Assembly: GCA_937894825.1 (NCBI GenBank)
Contig: CALCQT010000224.1
Location: 1-6,897, forward strand
Reading direction: 5' to 3'
Source of the DNA: an uncultured Anaerolineaceae bacterium
GTDB lineage: Bacteria > Chloroflexota > Anaerolineae > Anaerolineales > Anaerolineaceae
DNA length: 6,897 nt
Shown here piece by piece: positions 1 to 5,575 of this stretch (positions within the stretch are counted from its first letter, which is position 1; every line of letters starts with the position of its first letter). The notes beneath the pieces are model-generated. The model had not been told where the DNA came from. It did not search any database and was given only the letters and a program-made list of their open reading frames with translations. Both the position numbers and the translations under genes were made by a program.

Positions 1-316
1 GCAGGCTCAGAAACGGTGGCAATCCCGCCTGCCAGGGCGCCAGTGAAGTCAACACCGCGTCCGTATCAAAAGATTTGACCGCGAGGATTGCCAAGTCAAA
101 AGATCCGTCCGCTGCCGCAGCCTCAAAGTTATCGAAAACACGGAAATTCGTCACATGATGGCGGGAACCGTCCGGCAATTCAAGCCGGATTCCGCTCGCC
201 GTCAGCCGCGGCACGGAAGCCGGCCGCTCCACAAAAGTGATTTCGTGCCCGGCCAGCGCCAGACTCCCACCGATATAAGCACCGATCGCACCGGCGCCAA
301 AGCAAACTATTTTCAT
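1..316 (-). CDS. panE: 2-dehydropantoate 2-reductase (ketopantoate reductase), N-terminal part, cut by window edge
   Basis: This open frame starts at the ATG at 316 and reaches the left edge without a stop, giving about 105 residues of a protein normally near 300. The start MKIVCFGAGAIGAYIGGSLA carries the Rossmann glycine motif GAGAIG typical of the PanE/ApbA family. A later stretch, LAILAVKSFDT, matches the family's conserved nucleotide-site segment around the lysine of 'VK'. The known reaction is NADPH-dependent reduction of 2-dehydropantoate to pantoate in cytoplasmic pantothenate/CoA synthesis. Other ketopantoate reductase-like paralogues share this N-terminus, and the substrate-binding C-terminal domain is not visible, so the exact substrate is inferred. 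The gene begins 7 bp after the fmt stop codon, with a weak GAGGG ribosome site overlapping that stop. This suggests co-transcription and possibly translational coupling with fmt. Confidence 0.85.
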   Translation of the reverse strand, partial: MKIVCFGAGAIGAYIGGSLALAGHEITFVERPASVPRLTASGIRLELPDGSRHHVTNFRVFDNFEAAAADGSFDLAILAVKSFDTDAVLTSLAPWQAGLPPFLSL

Positions 317-323
317 TCAGCCC

Positions 324-1250
324 TCACGACAACCAATCCCGATATCCCGCCAGAAAAGCCTTACAATCCATAGCTTTTTTTCCCGCGCATTGAATTTCCT
401 CTAAAACCAGCAGCCCTTCGCCGGTCCCAATCGCCGGCATTCCCTGATGCAGGACCCTTTTCCCGGGCTCCGGCCTTTCCGTTTCCGGCGCAACATGGGC
501 ACGATAGACTTTCACCAGCATATCGTTCAGATAGAAAAAAGCGGACGGCCAGGGGGTATACGCTCTGACTTTTCGCTCCAACGCAACCGCGGGAAGGGTG
601 AAATCAAGCAAACCGTCTTCTTTCCTGATCAACGGAGCGTAGGTCACATCATCTTCATCCTGTGGCTTGGGCAGAATCGCGCCATCCACATAGCCCGGAA
701 TCGTCGACAGCAGGAGACTGGCGCCGGTCTCCGCAATTCGGCCCGAAAGAGAATGGGCCGTATCAGCCGGCAGGATATCGATCGATTCCATCGCCAAAAC
801 CGGGCCGGAATCCAATCCTTCGTCCATTTTCATGATGCTAACGCCGGTCTGACGGTCGCCGGCGGCAATGGCAGCCTGGATCGGAGAAGCCCCCCGCCAG
901 CGTGGCAGCAGGGAAGCATGAATGTTCAAACAACCAAATTCGGGGAGTTCCAACACATTTTTTCTTAAAATCTGTCCGTATGCCATCACCACGATCAGAT
1001 CCGGCGCCCAATCTTTCAACCGTTCAAAAGCTTCCGGATCACGCATTTTTTCCGGCTGAATCAAGGGGAGCTCCAGGGATTCGGCAGCCTGTTTCACGGC
1101 GGACGCAAACACCTTCTTCCCGCGCCCGGCTGGCCGATCCGGCTGGGTCACCACACCGGTAAGCGTATATGTTTCAGTCAGCGCACGCAATGCGGGCGCC
1201 GCAATCTCCGGTGAGCCCATATATACAATACGCAACGTTTTATCGTTCAT
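324..1250 (-). CDS. fmt: Methionyl-tRNA formyltransferase
   Basis: The protein has 308 residues, close to the usual 310-315. It transfers a formyl group from 10-formyltetrahydrofolate to Met-tRNA(fMet) in the cytoplasm, making the initiator tRNA used in bacterial translation. The N-terminus (IVYMGSPEIAAPAL) is the typical formyltransferase fold start. The hallmark catalytic region is intact: NIHASLLPRWRGASPIQ (residues 109-125) supplies Asn109 and His111, and MDEGLDSGPV (142-151) supplies Asp147, matching the family's Asn-His-Asp catalytic set. A loop rich in basic residues (QPDRPAGRGKK, 36-46) corresponds to the family's tRNA-contacting insertion. Residues from about 205 onward form the C-terminal tRNA-binding domain. 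The chosen ATG has a good ribosome site, AGGA at 1259-1256, 5 nt upstream. A terminator at 1385-1437 insulates fmt from the upstream gene, so it probably uses its own promoter. panE follows 7 bp downstream. Confidence 0.97.
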   Translation of the reverse strand: MNDKTLRIVYMGSPEIAAPALRALTETYTLTGVVTQPDRPAGRGKKVFASAVKQAAESLELPLIQPEKMRDPEAFERLKDWAPDLIVVMAYGQILRKNVLELPEFGCLNIHASLLPRWRGASPIQAAIAAGDRQTGVSIMKMDEGLDSGPVLAMESIDILPADTAHSLSGRIAETGASLLLSTIPGYVDGAILPKPQDEDDVTYAPLIRKEDGLLDFTLPAVALERKVRAYTPWPSAFFYLNDMLVKVYRAHVAPETERPEPGKRVLHQGMPAIGTGEGLLVLEEIQCAGKKAMDCKAFLAGYRDWLS

Positions 1251-1268
1251 TTCAATCCTTTAGTATTC

Positions 1269-1290
1269 CCGGTTCTTTCCAAGCAACCGG
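1269..1290 (-). promoter_or_regulatory. Small hairpin in the fmt leader
   Basis: On the minus strand CCGGTT and AACCGG form a perfect 6-bp stem with a 10-nt loop (GCTTGGAAAG). It ends about 10 nt before the AAAGGA ribosome site of fmt, so it would lie in the 5' untranslated leader. It has no T-tract and is not a terminator. A regulatory or RNA-stability role is only a guess. Confidence 0.3.
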
Positions 1291-1315
1291 CGTCCTTATC
1301 TTCCCTACGAAAAGC

Positions 1316-1321
1316 ATTGTA
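1316..1321 (-). promoter_or_regulatory. Candidate -10 box for fmt-panE
   Basis: The minus strand reads TACAAT here, one mismatch from TATAAT, about 66 nt upstream of the fmt ATG. It lies downstream of the terminator that ends the preceding gene, which is where a separate promoter is expected. The -35 region 17 bp upstream (TTTCTT) is poor, so this call is tentative. Confidence 0.35.
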
Positions 1322-1384
1322 CACCATTTGCGGAGAATAAGAAAACAGACTGGCCGCGCGCAACTGAAGATTTAAACAAGCCTT

Positions 1385-1437
1385 AAAAAATATTCGTGGT
1401 CCTGCTGAGTGCAATGCACAAACAGCAAAACCACGAA
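1385..1437 (-). terminator. Rho-independent terminator after the PP2C-like/FGE fusion gene
   Basis: Three nested complementary segments build one long hairpin: TTCGTGGT (1393-1400) with ACCACGAA (1430-1437), TGCTG (1403-1407) with CAGCA (1423-1427), and GTGC (1409-1412) with GCAC (1416-1419), around an AAT loop. On the minus strand the stem is followed by TA and a run of six T (1390-1385), as an intrinsic terminator requires. It begins about 30 bp after the stop codon of the long gene at 1468. Confidence 0.8.
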
Positions 1438-1467
1438 CAAGATTCTCGTACTTTTATCCCGAAAGCG

Positions 1468-3684
1468 TTAAGGCGTATCCGTCATCACACAGCGGAACCC
1501 GATATAGTAACTGCTGGACATGTTGACATAACCGCGGTTTGTTGTTCGCGTATAGTAAAGATAATTATTAATTTCGGTCTCAGCGGCTGAACCACCCCGG
1601 ATCACAGGCGCAATCCCGCTTTCCGCTCCGGGTGGATTTTCCACCACATCCCCATCCGCCTCAATTTGTTCCTGCAAACGCTGATAATAGGCGATATCGT
1701 AATAAGAAGCGGTCCACTCCCAAACGTTGCCGGCCATATCCAGTGCGCCGTACGGGCTCTCTCCCTCCGGGAAACTGCCCACCGGGAAAAGCCCGGCACT
1801 GAGCCCGGATTCCGGATCGGAATAATACGGAATATTGGCAAGTTGATTCTCATTGGTCGGTTCCTCACTGCCCCAGGGATACATTCGTCCGTCTGTTCCG
1901 CGAGCGGCCTTTTCCCACTCCGCCTCTGTCGGCAGCCGTTTCCCGGCCCAGGCACAGTAATCCGCAGCCTGTTGTACAGTCACATATGTCACCGGATAAT
2001 TGGCATAATTCACATTTCGTAACGTCATATAAGCGGATTCAGTGCATTTTCCAGCTTCTGCGCAGGCAAGATAACGTTCATTGGTGACCTCGGTCTTGTC
2101 AATCCAAAACGGGTCTAAATAAACTTCCACCTGAGGGCTGTCTTCCTGACCAACGGAGAATTCCGCGCTGGCCCCCAGCAGAAAATTCCCACCGCTCACA
2201 AAAACCATTTCCGCAGAATCAATCTCAGAGACAATCGGAGCTTTTTCCTCCGGCACAGGTGTCGCGGGAATTGGCGTCATGGTTGGCTCCGGAGAGATTG
2301 TGGCGGTCCCTGCCGGAGAAACTTCCGTCGATGTCGCCGCAACCGCGGCCGGCACGGTGGTCTCGGTCAAAACCGCCGCAGCCTGCACAACTTCGGATCC
2401 CGTGACTGTCCCCAAAGGTTCGGCGGAAGGCACAGAACTGTTTTCGATTCCTGTTTCGGTTTCGGTCTCGGTCGGGCCGGCGCCGTCAATATCAATAAAA
2501 GCCGGAACCGTCGGGACAATCGGAAGCGCAGTCGGCTCAGTGGGAACCGTTGCAGTAGAAGCAAACGCAGCGAACTGGTTGCCGTCCGCTGTCTGGCGAA
2601 TCGCGGACAATGTGCCCTGCACCGGATCAATGGTCATGGTTGCAGTAACATTCGGATCCGATACCGGAATACCGGCCCGGCCCGAGGTTATAAACCAATA
2701 CACGCCCACCGCAATCAAAGCGCATAATAAGCCGCCGATAACATAAAAAGGCAGTTTATCCATACCTGTTTTTTTTACACCCGGTTGCGGTTGCCTCGAC
2801 TTCGCTTTTCGGCGAATATCCTGTGAGCGGATATCTTTGTTGAGATCAGGAAGCGCAGGCACAACGCCTTCATTCCGAACAACATTTTGTATTGACTCTT
2901 CGTCATAAATCCTGATCGCAATGACAGACGCATCCGCTTTGATTTCGTTACGGGAAACCGTTTCGAGGATATGGTTGACAATTTCTTTGGGCGTTTCCGC
3001 CTGTGCCGCGTCCAGAATCTCTTTTTTCCCAATATAAGCAGTCAATCCATGACTGCATAGCAAGAGGATATCGGATGGTTTGACATCAATCCCGTCATAA
3101 ATATCAATGACGGTATCTTTTTCGGTGCCGATTGCGGGAACCGCTGTGATGTCTTCAGCAGCGGTTGTGAAAGCTTGTTCCCGGGTTATTTCGCCTTTCC
3201 GGACCTTTTCCTCCAGAATGCTTTGTTCTTCAATGATCTGAAACACCTTCCCATTCCGAACAATATAGACGCGACCATCGCCGACACTGCCAATGACCAG
3301 TTTCCCTTCTGTAACAGCAGCCGTGACCACGCCGACCGCCATAATTTCCTGCTGCGCTTTCGAAAACGCGTAAATTTCATTCCCGGATTCGCGAATTGCC
3401 AGCGCCAGTTTGTTGGCGTCCACAAAATCATGACTCTTGAAAAACGAGTAAATGATTTTCTTTGCGGCAAAATTCGCCGCGATTTCCGGATGCCAGGTCC
3501 CGGAGACTCCGTCTGTCAGAACATAAAGGTTGGATGCGCCGACAATGCCTTCCGGTTCCTTCTCATGAAAAAGCACAAATTCATCATTTGCTTCCTTATT
3601 CTTTCCGGAGATGGTCCCCGCAAAACCGGCGGAACAGATTTTTGGTCCCAAACTGTTTTCAGTCATAGTATCCTCTTTTTTCAT
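1468..3684 (-). CDS. PP2C-like domain, membrane helix, Thr/Pro-rich linker and FGE-sulfatase/C-type-lectin-fold domain fusion protein
   Basis: The protein has 738 residues counted from the ATG at 3684. Residues about 13-260 resemble PP2C Ser/Thr phosphatases: NDEF (33-36), LTDGVSG (56-62), VGDGR (134-138), CSHGLT (210-215) and DASVIAIR (251-258). The usual Asp of the SDG motif is His212, and the usual Asp before 'DAS' is Ala250, so metal binding and catalysis are doubtful. A basic stretch (RRKAKSR, 291-297) precedes one membrane helix (about 312-333), which predicts an N-terminus inside. Residues 340-490 are a Thr/Val/Pro/Glu-rich linker. Residues 491-735 form an FGE-sulfatase domain: MVFVSGGNFLLG, GKRLPTEAEWEKAARG, NVWEW, RGGS and GFRCV. 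The region after RGGS lacks the cysteine pair of true formylglycine-generating enzymes, so this is more likely a binding fold than a sulfatase activator. I infer a transmembrane signalling protein; its ligand and partners are unknown. It appears monocistronic. The ATG at 3666 is an equally plausible start. Confidence 0.85.
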   Translation of the reverse strand: MKKEDTMTENSLGPKICSAGFAGTISGKNKEANDEFVLFHEKEPEGIVGASNLYVLTDGVSGTWHPEIAANFAAKKIIYSFFKSHDFVDANKLALAIRESGNEIYAFSKAQQEIMAVGVVTAAVTEGKLVIGSVGDGRVYIVRNGKVFQIIEEQSILEEKVRKGEITREQAFTTAAEDITAVPAIGTEKDTVIDIYDGIDVKPSDILLLCSHGLTAYIGKKEILDAAQAETPKEIVNHILETVSRNEIKADASVIAIRIYDEESIQNVVRNEGVVPALPDLNKDIRSQDIRRKAKSRQPQPGVKKTGMDKLPFYVIGGLLCALIAVGVYWFITSGRAGIPVSDPNVTATMTIDPVQGTLSAIRQTADGNQFAAFASTATVPTEPTALPIVPTVPAFIDIDGAGPTETETETGIENSSVPSAEPLGTVTGSEVVQAAAVLTETTVPAAVAATSTEVSPAGTATISPEPTMTPIPATPVPEEKAPIVSEIDSAEMVFVSGGNFLLGASAEFSVGQEDSPQVEVYLDPFWIDKTEVTNERYLACAEAGKCTESAYMTLRNVNYANYPVTYVTVQQAADYCAWAGKRLPTEAEWEKAARGTDGRMYPWGSEEPTNENQLANIPYYSDPESGLSAGLFPVGSFPEGESPYGALDMAGNVWEWTASYYDIAYYQRLQEQIEADGDVVENPPGAESGIAPVIRGGSAAETEINNYLYYTRTTNRGYVNMSSSYYIGFRCVMTDTP
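3664..3676 (-). promoter_or_regulatory. Ribosome binding site favouring the internal start at 3666
   Basis: The minus strand reads AGAGGA (3676-3671), four bases, then ATG at 3666. The upstream ATG at 3684 has a weaker AGGAA (3695-3691) six bases away. The peptide MKKEDT encoded between the two starts looks like a translated Shine-Dalgarno region. The internal start gives a 732-residue protein and removes no domain. Confidence 0.45.
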
Positions 3685-3690
3685 TGACAG

Positions 3691-3720
3691 TTCCTAGTTG
3701 AAAAATAAAAGAAATGTCAA
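3691..3720 (-). promoter_or_regulatory. Candidate promoter for the fusion gene
   Basis: The minus strand has a perfect -35 hexamer TTGACA (3720-3715). The best -10 match after an 18-bp T-rich spacer is only TAGGAA (3696-3691). If it is real, transcription would begin near 3684, which would favour the ATG at 3666 as the translation start. The weak -10 keeps confidence low. Confidence 0.3.
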
Positions 3721-3874
3721 ACTTCATCCTGCAAGATCCATGCCATCCTGGCGGTTTGTAAAAGAATCGGAGCGGTTTAGATCAGTGGGAATTTATGCAG
3801 AATCGCTGCTCAAAGAAAACAAGATTCAGGTATCAAAAATGAAACGTTTAAGAAGGTGTTGTTCTATAAATTTT
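3721..3874. other. Intergenic stretch without recognisable content
   Basis: This stretch lies between the candidate promoter of the fusion gene and the MITE-like repeat. A short plus-strand frame (70 codons from 3698) crosses it, but its product resembles no family I know and runs into the repeat. I see no RNA gene, strong hairpin or array here. Confidence 0.4.
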
Positions 3875-4052
3875 CTGTCATTTCCAGCGGAGCCGAGAAA
3901 TCCTCAATGATCATTTTAGGTCTGATATTCTCCAAAGGACGGGAATGTGCAAAACACCTTGCTCCGTAAATTATCAGACCCATGATAGGAAATGAGGATG
4001 TCGAACGAAGTGAATGCGTAGCTCGACTCGCTACGCTCACTCGACATGACAG
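3875..4052. repeat. MITE-like palindromic repeat element, 178 bp
   Basis: The ends are imperfect inverted repeats of 15 bp: CTGTCATTTCCAGCG at the left, and the complement of the right end, CTGTCATGTCGAGTG, with three mismatches. Nested inside are ATCCTC/GAGGAT (3900-3905 with 3994-3999), ATCAT/ATGAT (3910-3914 with 3982-3986) and GGTCTGATA/TATCAGACC (3919-3927 with 3972-3980). At the right end a second hairpin pairs GCGTAGC with GCTACGC (4016-4022 with 4030-4036) and GTGA with TCAC. The general pattern, a TGTCATTTCnAGCGnAGCnGAGAAATC-type end with a complementary far end, is familiar from dispersed non-autonomous repeats in bacterial genomes. It has no coding capacity and probably moves, if at all, by a transposase encoded elsewhere. 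No clear target-site duplication flanks it. Confidence 0.65.
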
Positions 4053-4081
4053 TATTGTTATTCGATTTTGACACCCATAAC

Positions 4082-4118
4082 AAAAACCGGGCCCCGTATT
4101 TGAACAGAGCCCGGTTTT
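4082..4118 (-). terminator. Rho-independent terminator of the cytochrome/reductase operon
   Basis: AAAACCGGGC (4083-4092) and GCCCGGTTTT (4109-4118) form a perfect 10-bp stem with a 16-nt loop. On the minus strand the stem runs into TTTTTG, giving the U-tract. It lies about 60 bp after the stop codon of the membrane flavoprotein and before the repeat element. The plus strand also ends in four T, so a weak bidirectional function is possible, although no converging gene is present. Confidence 0.85.
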
Positions 4119-4177
4119 CATAAGCATGGATTGGACCGGTTTGGCAGAATCTGTCACTGCCTGCCAAAATGCGCGGC

Positions 4178-5554
4178 TTAAGCCATTTCGTAATATTCTT
4201 CCCAGATATTCTCTTCCGGAATGTCCATCCCTTTCAGAGATTTCAGCACAATATTGAGCATAGGTCCCGGGCCGCAAATGAAAACATCGTAGTTTTCTTT
4301 ATCTTTCGGGAAGTGGCGTTCCAGAACGGCTTGTGTGATATAGCCTTTTTCAAAGGCAGGGTCATCCGTTTTTTCCAGAACATGTACAACTTCCAGATCG
4401 ATTTTCTTCGAAAGGTCTTCAAGTTCCTCGTAAAAGCCGATGCTGTCGCGATCGCGGCTGCCATAGAACAGGATGAACTTCCGTTTGTCTTGCCGGTCAG
4501 CCAGCGTCCGCAGAATACTCATGGTCGGAGCAATTCCGATTCCGCCCGCAACCATCACAAAACCTTTATCGCCAAGCTTATCAACCGAGAAGGTACCAAA
4601 GCCACCTTCCACATAGACTGTTTCGCCCAGTTTCAGATCTTTGATCCTGGAAGTCAGGTCGCCAAGTTCACGAATCGCGAACCCGATCTTATTCTGATCC
4701 ACATCCGATGACGCAATGGAAAATGGATGCTTCCGGAAGGAAAAAGCCGAGCGTCGGATAGTGATCCAGGCGATCTGCCCTGCGTGATAAGCTAACGGGC
4801 TCTTCTTCTCAGAACCGGCATACTCAAGTTTGATCTCAGTAATGAGGTTCTTCTGAGCAATGACATCCGTAATGCGGTATGGTTTTCCCAAAGCCGCGAA
4901 GGCTGACCCAAAACGAAGCCAGACAAGTGAGATTATCGCCAGCGCCAGCAGAATATAGTAATATCCGCGAACCAATGGACTTGCCGTATAGTAATTGAAG
5001 CCCAGGATATGGATCATTCCGAAAACGACCATTACAACGGTCAGCACGGAATGTGCGATTTTCCAGATATCATAGTTCAGTTTTATTTCCTTGCGGAAAT
5101 AAGAAATAAAGACCAATACCGCTGCAGCCAAAAGCCCAAGCGTTCCGGCTTTGACATACAGCGGATTGTTTACAAACAGATTTAACAAATTTGCAATAGC
5201 GGGATTATTGATCCAAAGCAGCACCAAATGAGAAACCGCCAACCAGAACCCCAGTAAACCCAACGTGTGATGAAATTTATACAGAATATCCAAATTAAAC
5301 GTAGCTGTAATAAATTTGTCCCGCGTGATCGGAATGAAGGACATGATCATTAAAGAAAGCCCCGTCATCCCCAGGAAAGAAGCAACGTCACGCTGCCAAT
5401 CCGCACGCCAAGTCCCGTTGACCGAATTCGAAATCACAGTCACGATGACCGGGAATAACACCATTGCACAAAACAACACAAGCCAGAGCACTTTTCGCAT
5501 CTTTAATTGTGCGATATATGCACGCCGGGTCGATCGATTTGCTGCTGCATTCAT
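4178..5554 (-). CDS. Membrane flavocytochrome b: ferric reductase/NOX-like transmembrane domain with FAD- and NAD(P)-binding domains
   Basis: The 458-residue protein has about six membrane helices (near 20-42, 56-75, 92-113, 131-152, 165-186, 196-214). His95 and His109 lie 14 apart on the third helix, and His168 and His182 lie 14 apart on the fifth. This is the arrangement that holds two stacked b hemes in NADPH oxidases and ferric reductases. The cytoplasmic part starts near 222. RKHPFSIAS (274-282) is the FAD-binding motif; GGIGIAPTMSIL (337-348) and CGPGPML (427-433) are NAD(P)-binding motifs of the ferredoxin reductase superfamily. The family moves electrons from NAD(P)H through FAD and hemes to an acceptor across the membrane (ferric iron, oxygen or a protein). 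Here the gene sits 21 bp after a pentaheme cytochrome, which I infer is its partner. The ATG has an AAGGGG ribosome site 8 nt upstream. NADH versus NADPH preference cannot be read by eye. A terminator follows. Confidence 0.9.
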   Translation of the reverse strand: MNAAANRSTRRAYIAQLKMRKVLWLVLFCAMVLFPVIVTVISNSVNGTWRADWQRDVASFLGMTGLSLMIMSFIPITRDKFITATFNLDILYKFHHTLGLLGFWLAVSHLVLLWINNPAIANLLNLFVNNPLYVKAGTLGLLAAAVLVFISYFRKEIKLNYDIWKIAHSVLTVVMVVFGMIHILGFNYYTASPLVRGYYYILLALAIISLVWLRFGSAFAALGKPYRITDVIAQKNLITEIKLEYAGSEKKSPLAYHAGQIAWITIRRSAFSFRKHPFSIASSDVDQNKIGFAIRELGDLTSRIKDLKLGETVYVEGGFGTFSVDKLGDKGFVMVAGGIGIAPTMSILRTLADRQDKRKFILFYGSRDRDSIGFYEELEDLSKKIDLEVVHVLEKTDDPAFEKGYITQAVLERHFPKDKENYDVFICGPGPMLNIVLKSLKGMDIPEENIWEEYYEMA

Positions 5555-5575
5555 TCGTTTTTCCCCTTGACCTTT

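Noticed and set aside
447..968. Plus-strand frame of 173 codons opposite fmt
   Set aside because: It is antisense to a clear fmt gene whose catalytic motifs are intact; it is a shadow frame.
1471..1600. The Tyr/Asn/Ser-rich end of the FGE-like domain as a variable region of a diversity-generating retroelement
   Set aside because: FGE/C-type-lectin domains are common targets of such elements, but the window has no reverse transcriptase and no second near-copy serving as a template repeat. The codons also show no clear excess of AAC/AAT-derived sites.
1468..2212. A functional sulfatase-activating formylglycine-generating enzyme
   Set aside because: The catalytic cysteine pair expected between RGGS and GFRCV is missing, and no sulfatase gene is nearby.
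2279..2746. Plus-strand Val/Ser/Ala-rich frame of 155 codons
   Set aside because: Its composition simply mirrors the low-complexity linker of the fusion protein on the other strand.
3698..3910. Small plus-strand protein of 70 codons in the intergenic region
   Set aside because: It lacks a recognisable family, has a skewed basic composition and ends inside the MITE-like repeat. It is probably a chance frame.
3866..4062. Target-site duplication flanking the 178-bp repeat
   Set aside because: The left flank (AAATTTT) and right flank (TATTGTT) share no convincing direct repeat.
3864..4277. Minus-strand frame of 137 codons across the repeat and the operon terminator
   Set aside because: It covers the palindromic element and the terminator hairpin and overlaps the end of the flavocytochrome gene in another frame, so it is not a plausible protein.
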